NCBI GenBank assembly: GCA_002478145.1
Contig: DLMI01000170.1
Span: forward strand, 122,277 to 156,989
Source: Acidobacteria bacterium UBA7540
GTDB lineage: Bacteria > Acidobacteriota > Terriglobia > UBA7540
Length of the DNA: 34,713 nt
Direction: 5' to 3'
Shown here: positions 15,730 through 23,773 of the stretch, piece by piece
How positions within the stretch are numbered: the first letter of the stretch is position 1
Layout of the letters: the number at the start of each line of letters is the position of its first letter
The notes under the pieces: generated by a model
Database searches by the model: none
What the model was told of the DNA's origin: nothing
The model's input: only the letters and a program-made list of their open reading frames with translations
Position numbers and translations under genes: made by a program

Positions 15730-17007
15730 ATGCTCGATCTGAGTTTTGTGCGCGACAATCTGGAGTTTGTGAAGCAGAAAATGAGCGAGCGCGGGCTAGG
15801 GGACTCGCTCGGAAGCTTTGAAGCCATTGACCGCGAAAGGCGCAAATTCCTGGTGGAGGCAGAAAGGCGCAAGGCGCGGCGCAATAAGGTTTCCGGGGAA
15901 ATCGCCGCTTTGAAAATGGCGAAGCAGGATGCCTCTGTCCTGATCGCCGAGATGAAGCAGGTGGGCGCGGAGATCCAAGCGCTCGATGAGAAGGCCAAGG
16001 AATACGATGAACAATTGCAGGAGCTCCTGCGCAACATTCCGAATGTGCCTCATACGAGCGTTCCCGTCGGCCGGTGCCCGGAGGACAACCAGGAAGTTCG
16101 GCGTTGGGGCCAGCCGCGCCAGTTCGACTTTGAACCCAAAGCGCATTGGGACCTAGGCCCTGCCCTGGGTATCCTGGATTTCGAGCGCGCCAGGAAAATA
16201 GCCGGGGCCCGCTTCGCGGTTTACAGCGGCTTGGGGGCAAAACTCGAGCGAGCTCTGGCAAACTTCATGCTCGACCTGCACACCAAGGAGCACGGCTATA
16301 CCGAAATTCTTCCTCCTTTTGTCGTGAACTCCGCAAGCCTTTTCGGCACCGGCCAGTTGCCGAAGTTCAAGGAAGACCTTTTCAAGCTCGAAGGGACTGA
16401 TTACTGGCTGATCCCCACCGCGGAAGTTCCGGTCACTAATCTGTACGCGGGAGAGGTGCTGGAAGCCGAAAAGCTGCCGGTGAAGCATTGCGCGTGGACC
16501 GCCTGTTTCCGGAGCGAAGCGGGCTCCTACGGCAAGGACACGCGTGGAATCATCCGCCAGCACCAGTTCCAGAAGGTCGAGCTGGTAAAATTCGCGCTTC
16601 CTGAAAGCTCTTACGATGAGCTCGAGACTCTCACCCACAATGCCGAAGTCATCCTACAGCGGCTCGAACTTCCGTATCGCGTCCTCGCGCTGTGCACGGG
16701 TGACTTGGGCTTCAGCTCCGCGAAGACCTATGACCTGGAAGTCTGGCTTCCCGCTGCCCGCGAATACAAGGAGATATCTTCCTGCTCGAACTTCGAGGCA
16801 TTCCAGGCTCGCCGGGCGAACCTCCGGTTCCGCCGTGGCAAGGGGGGCAAGACGGAATTCCTTCACACTCTCAATGGCAGCGGGCTGGCCGTCGGACGGA
16901 CCTGGGTTGCGATCATCGAAAACTACCAGCAGGCCGACGGCTCCGTCCTCATTCCTGAGGCACTGCGGCCCTACTTTGACGGCATCGAGAGGATCACTGC
17001 ACGGTAG
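15730..17007 (+). CDS. serS: Seryl-tRNA synthetase
   Basis: 425 residues, a normal bacterial length. An N-terminal helical arm (about residues 25-105, rich in Arg, Glu and Lys) should form the coiled coil that contacts tRNA-Ser. The catalytic domain has class II motif 2 ([20 protein letters not shown]) and motif 3 ([19 protein letters not shown]). It charges tRNA-Ser with serine in the cytoplasm, and is essential. The ATG has AAGGAG 6 bases upstream. The gene's leader is unusual because the 157-base palindromic element ends only 32 bases before the start. The stop codon TAG (17005) is the first triplet of a GGTAGGTGGTAGG array. Confidence 0.97.
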   Translation: MLDLSFVRDNLEFVKQKMSERGLGDSLGSFEAIDRERRKFLVEAERRKARRNKVSGEIAALKMAKQDASVLIAEMKQVGAEIQALDEKAKEYDEQLQELLRNIPNVPHTSVPVGRCPEDNQEVRRWGQPRQFDFEPKAHWDLGPALGILDFERARKIAGARFAVYSGLGAKLERALANFMLDLHTKEHGYTEILPPFVVNSASLFGTGQLPKFKEDLFKLEGTDYWLIPTAEVPVTNLYAGEVLEAEKLPVKHCAWTACFRSEAGSYGKDTRGIIRQHQFQKVELVKFALPESSYDELETLTHNAEVILQRLELPYRVLALCTGDLGFSSAKTYDLEVWLPAAREYKEISSCSNFEAFQARRANLRFRRGKGGKTEFLHTLNGSGLAVGRTWVAIIENYQQADGSVLIPEALRPYFDGIERITAR

Positions 17008-17061
17008 GTGGTAGGTGGTAGATGGTAGGTGGGGGCGCGAACCCTACATACCACCTACCTA
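17004..17061. repeat. TAGGTGGTAGG array between convergent serS and CDF genes
   Basis: GGTAGGTGGTAGGTGGTAG begins at 17003 and the complementary CCTACATACCACCTACC ends at 17059, so the two arms form a hairpin between convergent genes. Both genes end within it: the serS TAG at 17005-17007 and, on the other strand, the transporter TAG at 17061-17059. It could serve as a two-way terminator-like structure, though no T tract follows. Confidence 0.8.
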
Positions 17062-17994
17062 TTTCTGTCCGCCCTCGCTGCTCGGGGCGGGTTCCGGCAT
17101 ATACCGGTGAAAGTCGCCGGGGGGGTGGGTGTGTTCGAATTGGATGGTGGAATGCGTGATGCCGAACTCGCTGGCTAGAACGTCGCGAATCCGCTGGCCA
17201 ATTCTTTCACTCTCTGAAGTGGGCATGTCGAGTATGTGGACGTGGCAGGAGAGGGCGTGAAACTGGCTTCCCAGGCTCCAGATATGAATATCGTGAACCT
17301 CGCGCACGCCGGGGACCTCCAGCAATGCCCTCGCCACCGCTTCCAAACTCATGCCCTTAGGCAGGCTTTCCAGCAAGATGTTCGCCGATTCCGTGATCAC
17401 CCCCAGAGCTGTCCATACGATCATGCCGGAAACCAGGAATGCGATCAGAGGGTCGATCAGCCATAAGCCAGTCCTTTGGATCAGCCAGGCTCCGGCGATG
17501 AGAGCGAGGTTGGAGAGCGCGTCGCCCAAGTTGTGGATGAAAACCGCGCGCAGGTTCAAGTCGTTGCGGTCGGACGCCAACGACAGTGAAATGCTTCCGT
17601 TTATGACAAAGGCCACGATCCCCACCACTAACATGGTTTGGGCGGCGATCGGCTCCGGTTTCAGAATTCGCTCGTAACCCTCATAGCAGATGAGGACGGC
17701 AACTGCCACCAGTAGCAGGGCATTTACAAAGGCAGCCAGCACACCCGCGCGTTGGTAGCCGTAAGTTCTCTGATGATCGGGAGGCTTGCGTTCGAAGTAG
17801 AGGGCAATCCAGGCGAGGACGAGCGCGGGAAGGTCTGTCAGGTTGTGCCAGCCATCACTGATGAGCGCCAGGCTGTGCGCGAGATGACCCGTTAGGAATT
17901 CAACCAGCACCAGGGCCAGCGTCACGACCAGCGCAGTCTTAACAATCCAGTCCGGTCTTCGCGCGTGGCTGTGCGTGTGCACACGAACCCCCAC
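17059..17994 (-). CDS. Cation diffusion facilitator, zinc-type (ZitB/CzcD-like)
   Basis: 311 residues with about six membrane segments. Metal-site motifs in the second and fifth helices read SDGWHNLTD (His50, Asp54) and HNLGDALSN (His154, Asp158). This His-Asp pattern fits zinc/cadmium exporters of the ZitB/ZnT type rather than the all-Asp manganese or iron exporters. The N terminus begins HTHSHARR, and the C-terminal cytoplasmic domain ends with a His-rich stretch (FEHTHPPGDFHR). It exports zinc from the cytoplasm in exchange for protons. The start is a GTG at 17994 with no obvious ribosome binding site, so the exact N terminus is uncertain. Confidence 0.9.
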   Translation of the reverse strand: MGVRVHTHSHARRPDWIVKTALVVTLALVLVEFLTGHLAHSLALISDGWHNLTDLPALVLAWIALYFERKPPDHQRTYGYQRAGVLAAFVNALLLVAVAVLICYEGYERILKPEPIAAQTMLVVGIVAFVINGSISLSLASDRNDLNLRAVFIHNLGDALSNLALIAGAWLIQRTGLWLIDPLIAFLVSGMIVWTALGVITESANILLESLPKGMSLEAVARALLEVPGVREVHDIHIWSLGSQFHALSCHVHILDMPTSESERIGQRIRDVLASEFGITHSTIQFEHTHPPGDFHRYMPEPAPSSEGGQK

Positions 17995-18032
17995 CGGAAT
18001 TCTATTCCATCAGGGAATCCGCACGCAATAAG

Positions 18033-18130
18033 GGCAGTGACGTGTGACAAGTGACGAGCAGGATTCAGGAGTCAGAACGCAGGAGTCCTGCCCTCTGCTC
18101 GTCACTCGTCACTTGTCACTCGTCACTGCC
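18033..18130. repeat. Large inverted repeat of the GTGACGAGTGAC family
   Basis: GGCAGTGACGTGTGACAAGT (18033-18052 and onward to 18061) is inverted to ACTTGTCACTCGTCACTGCC (18111-18130), with an intervening AGTCAGGAGTCC-type segment. The two arms of about 30 bases can form a hairpin with a loop of about 33 bases. It lies between the CDF gene start (17994) and the OsmC gene stop (18134), on the same strand as both. Confidence 0.85.
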
Positions 18131-18133
18131 TTT

Positions 18134-18559
18134 TCAAACCAGCTTCGCCTCCAGCGTGATCGGGGTAGCGGCGAGGGCTTTGGATACAGGGCAGCCTTTC
18201 TTGGCGCCTTCCGCCTGCTGCTGGAAAGTCGCGTGGTCAATACCCGGGATCTGGGCTTCGGTACGCAATTCAATCTTGGTGATGCCAAATCCGCCCTCGA
18301 CAGCCTCGAGGTGCACCTTGGCCATGGTATGTACTCGTGTGGGCGTGAAGCCAGCCTTCGACAAGCCGGCAGACAGAGCCATGGAAAAGCATCCGGCGTG
18401 CGCGGCGGCGATCAACTCTTCGGGGTTAGTCCCTTTCCCGGTTTCGAATCTCGAGGCGAAGGAATAGTTACCTTCATAGGCGCCGCTCCCCAGCTTCACA
18501 GTGCCCTGCCCTTCCCGTAAATTCCCTTTCCATTCGGCTTCCGCAGTTCGAACAGCCAT
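18134..18559 (-). CDS. OsmC-family peroxiredoxin
   Basis: 141 residues, the standard size. Two catalytic cysteines are present: Cys57 in AAAHAGCFSMAL and Cys123 in AEGAKKGCPVSKAL. Together with the N-terminal TAEAEWKGNL and the ASRFETGKGTNPEELIAA block they place it in the OsmC subfamily, which reduces organic hydroperoxides in the cytoplasm. The start is supported by AAAGGAG 9 bases upstream. A candidate promoter is at 18583-18612. The gene is followed 3' by the GTGACGAGTGAC inverted repeat. Confidence 0.93.
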   Translation of the reverse strand: MAVRTAEAEWKGNLREGQGTVKLGSGAYEGNYSFASRFETGKGTNPEELIAAAHAGCFSMALSAGLSKAGFTPTRVHTMAKVHLEAVEGGFGITKIELRTEAQIPGIDHATFQQQAEGAKKGCPVSKALAATPITLEAKLV

Positions 18560-18582
18560 AGTGGTGTGCTCCTTTTGAAGAA

Positions 18583-18612
18583 TTTAGAAAGAATGTTTGG
18601 GATGCTCGTCAA
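18583..18612 (-). promoter_or_regulatory. Candidate sigma-70-type promoter of the OsmC gene
   Basis: On the minus strand TTGACG (18612-18607) is separated by 18 bases from TCTAAA (18588-18583). Both are near-consensus. Transcription would begin near 18576, leaving about 16 bases before the ATG with the AAAGGAG site inside. Good spacing, modest -10. Confidence 0.35.
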
Positions 18613-18729
18613 TTAGGCCTGGGACGCATAGCGCCACGGCCTGCCCTGAATACTCTTGCTCACCAACCCTAACGAATCAGTATACCACGCTCGCGCCTCG
18701 CTGACTCATGGTGACTCAAAGCGGGGCGG

Positions 18730-18795
18730 CGGGTAAGTAGAGGCGGCTTTACGCCGCCACGTGTCGATCCCGCCTTGCGGGATCGCCGCTACAAC
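18730..18795. repeat. GTAG...CTAC palindromic repeat
   Basis: GTAGAGGCGGCTTTACGCCGCC (18737-18758) is followed by CGATCCCGCCTTGCGGGATCG (18765-18785) and GCCGCTAC to about 18792. Each contains a GC-rich hairpin, and the ends GTAG/CTAC mark the outer boundary. It lies at the 3' end of the ion-channel gene. Related GTAGCGC...GCGCTAC palindromes occur at 21275-21411 and 30935-30962. Confidence 0.65.
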
Positions 18796-18814
18796 TCCAG
18801 CCCGAAGGCGCGTC

Positions 18815-19957
18815 TCAGCGATGCTCTTCATCCACCCCAGCGCCCATCGGTACCGAGGACTCGGAGGAGATTTTCTCCCAGGCACTGGTCTTCCAATTGT
18901 CAGCCCGTCCGGCCGCAACTTTCCAGGCAGGGTAAGGCATTAGAAGCCGCTCCGAAAACGCATTAAGGTAGGGTTCATACGTGGAACGCAAATCCCGCAA
19001 CTTCTGTTCGGCGGCCGCCCTGCTGCACACAGCCACACCCGCCGAAGCAAGAAGACCACGCAACTGCTCGAGGTCATTTTCGGACAGGCGACCTGCGACG
19101 GGTTGTTTTGGTGGAATGTGCAAGACCTGAGCAAGGTCCACAAGAGCGTGTCGCGAGATTGCGAAGGTAAGCTGCGACTGCCACTGGAGAGCGCCCTCCG
19201 CGCAAGATATAAGCAGGGCGCAGGTGTCCAGGACGGCGGTAAGAGCGGCAAGCCAGGATTGGTTGTCGTGCTGCGAGCGGAAATAGCACAGCACGGGAAA
19301 AGAAAGGTGGCTCTCCATGAGTTCAGCCGACCACGCTTCCCAATCGCGAAGGAATTGGCCGAGCGCTTCCAGGTTCTGACCTCGGACGTGCCGCCGCACA
19401 AGTTCTGCGGCCGTGGGAGGAGAACCAGCACGCGCGTCCAGAAGCGAGATATTCACTTCTCGCCGCGAAAAGGCGCCGTAAAGCACGGGCAGGTAAGAGA
19501 TGACAATGGCGAGGAAGCCGAAGCCTGTTCCTGATTCAAGCACGGTAATGAACCGCGCGGCCCGGGTGTGCGGGGTGATGTCGCCGAGGCCCAGCGTGAA
19601 GAAGGTCGTCCCGCTCATATACATGTCAGTCCAAAAGGCGGACGATTCACGGAACGAAACCTCTGCGGACCTGGCGGCCCAGTGGAGCAAGGCGAAACTG
19701 AAGATCAAGCCTACTGCCCACATGAAAAAGAGCAGCAAAAGAGAGAGCGGCCCGTAAATGCTGAGAAGTGTTTCCCGGCGTTTTCCGGGCTTCATCCACC
19801 TGGCCACAGCCGACCAGGGAATCCAGGTGCAGCGATAGAAAAACCTCGTCAACCGTACACGGCGCGTGACCCGCCGGGGCAAAATAATAGTTTCGAACCC
19901 GTCCCAAAGGATAACCGCGAGGAGGAAAATGCCGGCTATGGCTGCAATGCATCGCAT
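18815..19957 (-). CDS. Two-helix ion channel with large cytoplasmic domain
   Basis: 380 residues. A hydrophobic N terminus (residues 3-20) and a second membrane pair flank a pore loop with TTFFTLGLGDITP (filter residues Thr121-Asp126). This is the position of the potassium-channel TVGYGD sequence, but with Leu for both Val and Tyr, so selectivity may be altered. The first helix pair is split by a long positively charged loop (about 28-65). After the pore helix the C-terminal 230 residues are soluble, alpha-helical, and not recognised by me. No RCK nucleotide-binding motif is apparent. Likely a potassium or non-selective cation channel of the Ion_trans_2 type in the cytoplasmic membrane. Its start has a weak GAGAG site upstream. 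Confidence 0.72.
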   Translation of the reverse strand: MRCIAAIAGIFLLAVILWDGFETIILPRRVTRRVRLTRFFYRCTWIPWSAVARWMKPGKRRETLLSIYGPLSLLLLFFMWAVGLIFSFALLHWAARSAEVSFRESSAFWTDMYMSGTTFFTLGLGDITPHTRAARFITVLESGTGFGFLAIVISYLPVLYGAFSRREVNISLLDARAGSPPTAAELVRRHVRGQNLEALGQFLRDWEAWSAELMESHLSFPVLCYFRSQHDNQSWLAALTAVLDTCALLISCAEGALQWQSQLTFAISRHALVDLAQVLHIPPKQPVAGRLSENDLEQLRGLLASAGVAVCSRAAAEQKLRDLRSTYEPYLNAFSERLLMPYPAWKVAAGRADNWKTSAWEKISSESSVPMGAGVDEEHR

Positions 19958-20288
19958 TCGTTTTCTCTCGGCAATTGGAGAGGGCCTTCAGGCTCGTGGA
20001 AGGATAGAATCTTACCTCGCCTCTCGACTCAATGGTGAGAAGATTTTCGGTAATGGTTCAGTTTCCGGCAAGGGCGTTATCCGGCCCAGGGGCGCCCCGC
20101 GGTATGGTTTAAGCTGACATTAACCTATTGCCGACGAAAATCGGTCTTGACTTTGGGGTTCAGCTCCCCCAAAATCGAATCCTACTGAGCCGCCTCGAGA
20201 ACAATGAAGGCCCACCACAAACTTTCGCGACTTGTTTCTGGAGCGCTCTAGGCGCAGAATCATCCAAACCACCGGCCCAAGGTGGGGT

Positions 20289-21158
20289 ATGGAGATAACA
20301 CACCGCGAGCAACATGGGTTCCGGTTGCCGGCAATGCTGGGCTCGAAACAGGTGGTGCTCTGCGCCTTGATAATTGCTCTGTTACCCGCGCCTCTGTTCG
20401 CAGGAACACGACCCCCGAGTACCAAGACGCCAGCGGAACTCATCCCCACAATGCCGGATGACCGCGTTGTTGTCGATAAACATAATTCACCAGCGGCTGC
20501 CGGCAAGAAGAAAGTGTGCTCGTTCCAGCCGTTTCCAGGAATGCCCGACACTGTTAGCGTTGCGAGCTTGCAGATACCTCCCAAGGCTCAAAAAGAGTTT
20601 CAAGAAGCCTGCTTCGCCCTGAAGAATAAGAAACTGCCTGAGACTGAGAAGCACTTGCGCAAGGCGACCGAAATCTACCCGAATTACGTTGCTGGATGGG
20701 TTTTGCTGGGTGAGATCCTCAACACAAGGCAGCAAACAGCAAAGGCCCGTGATGCTTGTTCGCGAGCGTCAAGCGCTGATCCAAATTACTTGCCCGCGTA
20801 TCTTTGCTTGGCGGAGATAGCGGGACATGAGAAGAAATGGAATGAGGTTTTGAACCTGACTAGCCGCGCACTTGAGCTGGACCCGGTAAATGATGCCTAT
20901 GCCTATTTTTACAGTGCGATCGCCTATTTCAATCTTAACCAGTTGCCGGAAGCGGAAACGAGAGCACTGAAAGCCGAAGTGATTGACAAGGATCACTACG
21001 AGCCACTGATACAGTTCTTACTTGCTCGGATTTACGAAGCAAAGCACGACTCAGCTGATGCTGCTTCTCACCTTCAGGAATATCAGAAAATTGTACTGGA
21101 TTCACAGGATTCAGATAACGTGAAGAAGGATTCGGGAAAGGCACACAACCCAAAGTAA
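20289..21158 (+). CDS. Exported TPR-repeat protein
   Basis: About 289 residues from this start, with ATG 20334 (274 residues) an alternative. Both leave a signal peptide of the form KQVVLCALIIALLPAPLFAG. Three to four tetratricopeptide repeats follow in the second half, recognised by the spacing of hydrophobic, Gly and Pro positions (for example AGWVLLGEILNTRQQTAKAR, LPAYLCLAEIAGHEKKWNEV, DAYAYFYSAIAYFNLNQLPE). TPR proteins bind partners; the partner is not indicated. Acidobacteriota carry many secreted TPR proteins. The tail is basic and short. No operon partner is obvious. The exact start is uncertain because ribosome binding sites are poor at all candidates. Confidence 0.68.
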   Translation: MEITHREQHGFRLPAMLGSKQVVLCALIIALLPAPLFAGTRPPSTKTPAELIPTMPDDRVVVDKHNSPAAAGKKKVCSFQPFPGMPDTVSVASLQIPPKAQKEFQEACFALKNKKLPETEKHLRKATEIYPNYVAGWVLLGEILNTRQQTAKARDACSRASSADPNYLPAYLCLAEIAGHEKKWNEVLNLTSRALELDPVNDAYAYFYSAIAYFNLNQLPEAETRALKAEVIDKDHYEPLIQFLLARIYEAKHDSADAASHLQEYQKIVLDSQDSDNVKKDSGKAHNPK

Positions 21159-21274
21159 ACTCACTACCCGGAGTTTCGGCCCGCGTTCGTTCTTCCCCAG
21201 GTGAAAGACACCGCTGCTCCAAGCCTTATGTGCGAAGCGTGCGGAGGGGTGAGTTTGGGGCACTTTCGATAGAG

Positions 21275-21411
21275 CAGGTAGCGCGGAGTCATCCCGCTCC
21301 GGGCGGGATTACTCCGCGGCTTTTTAATCGTGAATATTAATAAGCATGTGGATGTTTGTCGTGTTTAGAGCCACGGAGTAGTGCGCTGCGCGCCCAACTC
21401 CGCGCTACCTG
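21275..21411. repeat. GTAGCGCGGAGT inverted-repeat element
   Basis: CAGGTAGCGCGGAGT (21275-21289) is a perfect complement of ACTCCGCGCTACCTG (21397-21411). Near its left arm, CGCGGAGT also pairs with ACTCCGCG at 21311-21318, closing a shorter hairpin. The element spans 137 bases. It has the form of a small non-autonomous palindromic element. Confidence 0.75.
21282..21326 (+). terminator. Possible intrinsic terminator after the TPR gene
   Basis: The stem CGCGGAGT / ACTCCGCG (21282-21289, 21311-21318) with inner ATCCCGC / GCGGGAT pairing is followed two bases later by TTTTT (21321-21325). It lies about 125 bases after the TPR gene stop. It overlaps a dispersed palindrome, so terminator activity may be incidental. 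Confidence 0.4.
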
Positions 21412-21665
21412 TGGGCTGGCGGCGGAAGTAACCCCTTACCCGTCCCGATCAGATCGGGACACCCTCTCCCCGCGGGAGACGGTTGGAATTATGTGCGCGC
21501 ACATGCACAAGCAATCAAGTAACGCGAACCTGATATAAAAGGTCTGCGGTTCGTCCCAAGGTCCCCGCAAAAGGCGCATCTCAAAAACCGGGTCTGCACT
21601 ACTTTCTGCTTCTCCGCCTCCTAACCGGGGCGAGTTGCGCTACAATGGAGGCCAAGGAGTGAAAC

Positions 21666-21878
21666 ATGGCCGCGACCGTCATCGTGCGCGATCCGGAGGT
21701 TCTGGGAGGAATCCCCTGCTTTCGCGGCACGCGTGTTCCCTTTCAAAATCTGCTGGATTACCTTGAAGCGGGCGACACTCTCGACCAGTTCCTGGAACAA
21801 TTCCCGACCGTTACCCGTCAAATGGCCATTGAGGCGCTGGAGACCGCCAAGGATTCACTCTTGACGAGGATCGGGTGA
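21666..21878 (+). CDS. DUF433-family antitoxin
   Basis: 70 residues with the DUF433 core IVRDPEVLGGIPCFRGTRVPFQNLLDYLEAGDTLDQFLEQFPTV, a small helix-turn-helix-like domain that acts as an antitoxin. Its ATG has AAGGAG 6 bases upstream. The stop TGA overlaps the GTG of the following frame (21875), the usual arrangement for this family with a DUF5615 PIN-like toxin. The partner is truncated here, so this is probably a relic antitoxin. Expression is plausible from the strong binding site. Confidence 0.85.
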   Translation: MAATVIVRDPEVLGGIPCFRGTRVPFQNLLDYLEAGDTLDQFLEQFPTVTRQMAIEALETAKDSLLTRIG

Positions 21879-22045
21879 AGATCCTGCTGGACGAATGCTT
21901 GCCGAGGGACCTCCGGAAGCATCTTGTTGGGCATGAATGCCAGACGGTACCCCAGGCCGGTTTGGCTGGCGTGGCTAATGGCGAACTGAAGTGCCGCTCG
22001 CGCCTGGCTCATTCCGGGCGTATCGTCGCCTTAACCGGAAACTAA
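21875..22045 (+). pseudogene. Truncated DUF5615 PIN-like toxin
   Basis: From a GTG that overlaps the DUF433 stop (GTGA), the frame reads VKILLDECLPRDLRKHLVGH, then a further 19 residues to NGEL. This matches the N-terminal half of DUF5615/PIN-like toxins, including the conserved acidic residues of the LLDECLP motif. After NGELK the sequence no longer resembles the family and stops after 56 residues, where a full protein has about 110-120. The distal half, with the other acidic residues, is missing. The toxin is presumably inactive, leaving the antitoxin orphaned. Confidence 0.7.
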
Positions 22046-22102
22046 CCAAGTACCAGAACCAGATTTTCGCAAGGTCATTCGCGCTTGGCCCTGGATGCTC
22101 CG

Positions 22103-23062
22103 TTAAGGGATCAGGATGATCTTACCGTAAGCGCCGGGTTCCATGACCGCCCGATGGGCACGCGGCGCATCCGCCAGCGGCATCTCGCGGCCGACGACCG
22201 GGTTCAACGTTCCGCTTTCCAGGCCCGCGAGGAGCGCCGCGTGGATGCCCACCAGTTCCTCCTTGGTGGCGTTCATCAACGTAAGTCCAAGGATGCTCAG
22301 GTCGCGTTGCATGGTGGCCCGCGGATTGATTTCAATGCTGCCGCGATTTCCGATCACCACCACGCGGCCGCGCAGGGCGAGCAGGGTGAGGTCTTTAGCC
22401 AGATTCACGTTAGCCAGCATTTCAAGGATGACGTCGACACCGCGGCCCTTCGTTAACGTCATGATTTCCTCCGCGTAGCCCTCCTTGCGGTGATCCACTA
22501 CGTGGTGCGCGCCCTGCTCGAGCACCAACTTTCGTCCCTTCTCCGTGCCAGCCGTCCCGACCACGGTAAGTCCACCCGCCCGCGCCATCTGCACTGCGGC
22601 TATGCCCACGCCGCCGCTTGCCCCATGGACGAGCACAGTCTCCCCCGGCTGCCCGTGCGCGCGGTTGTAAAGCGCCCGGTAGGCAGTGGCGTAGGGAACG
22701 TTGACACCGGCCCCTTGCGCAAAGCTCACCCGTTCCGGCAAGCGGTGAACCTGTGAGGCGTCGCAGAGCGCCTGCTCAGCGTAGGCGCCGCTCAGCGTTC
22801 CGGCAACGTACACACGCTCACCCACCTCGACGCTCTCCCGTTCCCCGACCGCCTCCACTGTCCCCGCTGCGTCCAAGCCGGGCGTGTAGGGTAGCGGGGG
22901 CTTTGCCGCATAAGCGCCTGAGCGAATGTAAGTATCCACAGGGTTCACACCGACCGCCTTCACACTCACAACCACCTGGCCCGGGCCAGGCGTAAGGTTC
23001 GGCACTTCCTCCAGTTTCATCACTTCCGGGCCACCGAATTCATGAACGCGAATTGCCTTCAT
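22103..23062 (-). CDS. NADPH:quinone oxidoreductase (zeta-crystallin-like)
   Basis: 319 residues from the ATG at 23062, which has AGGAGG 6 bases upstream. A longer frame to 23128 would add repeat-derived residues and is rejected. The protein opens MKAIRVHEFGGPEVMKLEEVP, typical of this medium-chain dehydrogenase subgroup that lacks the catalytic zinc. The cofactor fold is marked by VLVHGASGGVGIAAVQMARAGG. It reduces quinones or other electrophiles with NADPH. It is followed in the same direction by no partner; RpiB lies upstream at 23281. Confidence 0.9.
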   Translation of the reverse strand: MKAIRVHEFGGPEVMKLEEVPNLTPGPGQVVVSVKAVGVNPVDTYIRSGAYAAKPPLPYTPGLDAAGTVEAVGERESVEVGERVYVAGTLSGAYAEQALCDASQVHRLPERVSFAQGAGVNVPYATAYRALYNRAHGQPGETVLVHGASGGVGIAAVQMARAGGLTVVGTAGTEKGRKLVLEQGAHHVVDHRKEGYAEEIMTLTKGRGVDVILEMLANVNLAKDLTLLALRGRVVVIGNRGSIEINPRATMQRDLSILGLTLMNATKEELVGIHAALLAGLESGTLNPVVGREMPLADAPRAHRAVMEPGAYGKIILIP

Positions 23063-23080
23063 CGTCTTCCTCCTGAACCG

Positions 23081-23160
23081 GTATGTGGTAGGTGGTATGT
23101 GGCAGGTGGGGAAAGGCATCCTCCCCACCTACCCACTACTACCTATCCCCCTACTTGCCA
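23081..23160. repeat. GTAGGTGGTATG inverted array upstream of the quinone reductase gene
   Basis: GTATGTGGTAGGTGGTATGT (23081-23100) and GGCAGGTGGGG are inverted relative to CCCCACCTACCCACTACTAC (23123-23142) and onward to 23160. It is the same family as at 17004-17061 and 34168-34197. It lies within the leader of the quinone reductase gene. Confidence 0.75.
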
Positions 23161-23280
23161 CTAACTTCTTTGGTCAAAATGCCATGCTTAATATCTTTTT
23201 CATTATGCCGCTAAAGTTGGAAACTGCGGCAGCACTGTTGAATCGGGCGCAGGCCTCTCCAAATGCTCTCCACACGGCGT

Positions 23281-23727
23281 TCAACCTTGCTTTTCCAGCG
23301 CCTTGACTTTATTGAGGCGCCGCACGTACCGCTCCTCGCCAGAGAATGTCGCATGCACGAAGGCGGCGGCGAGTTCACGGGCAAGCGCCGGCCCGATCAC
23401 ACGCGCGCCCAGGACGAGCACATTCATGTCGTCGTGTTCCACACCCTGGTGCGCAGAATAGGTATCATGACAGATTCCTGCGCGGATACCCTTAAGCTTG
23501 TTGGCGGCGACCGAGGCGCCGACGCCGCTGCCACAAATCAAAACTCCCCGCTCAGCCGCACCCTCCAAAACCGCATGTCCTATCGCCGCCGCATAATCGG
23601 GATAATCCACAGGATCTTCGCTGTTCGTCCCGAGATCCACAACCGTGTAACCCAACTCCCCGAGGTATTTCACCAAATCCTGCTTCAACTTGAAGCCCGC
23701 ATGATCCGAGGCAATCGCGATTCGCAT
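23281..23727 (-). CDS. rpiB: Ribose-5-phosphate isomerase B
   Basis: 148 residues, the usual length. It opens [21 protein letters not shown], has the catalytic cysteine in [12 protein letters not shown] (Cys65), and the His-containing [16 protein letters not shown] (His98). RpiB interconverts ribose-5- and ribulose-5-phosphate, and relatives isomerise other aldose phosphates such as allose-6-phosphate. The start is supported by GAGGAG 8 bases upstream. Next to a beta-hydroxyacid dehydrogenase and a quinone reductase, with the FGGY kinase and aldolase elsewhere in the window, it may work in sugar use. Confidence 0.93.
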   Translation of the reverse strand: MRIAIASDHAGFKLKQDLVKYLGELGYTVVDLGTNSEDPVDYPDYAAAIGHAVLEGAAERGVLICGSGVGASVAANKLKGIRAGICHDTYSAHQGVEHDDMNVLVLGARVIGPALARELAAAFVHATFSGEERYVRRLNKVKALEKQG

Positions 23728-23773
23728 TGTTCAGACTCCTCATTCTTACTTCTGCCCTCTGACTTGCTTCCCA

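Larger units (their letters stand above)
21159..21665. other. Intergenic region with palindromes
   Basis: No gene is supported in these ~500 bases. The region contains a 15-base perfect inverted repeat (21275-21289/21397-21411), a terminator-like hairpin within it, and a GTCCCGATCAGATCGGGAC palindrome near 21442 next to a CCCTCTCCCC segment. The start of the DUF433 gene at 21666 has AAGGAG upstream (21655-21660). Confidence 0.55.

Noticed and set aside
22103..23128. Longer version of the quinone reductase starting at 23128
   Set aside because: The extra 22 residues are translated repeat DNA, while ATG 23062 has AGGAGG at ideal distance and fits the family N terminus.
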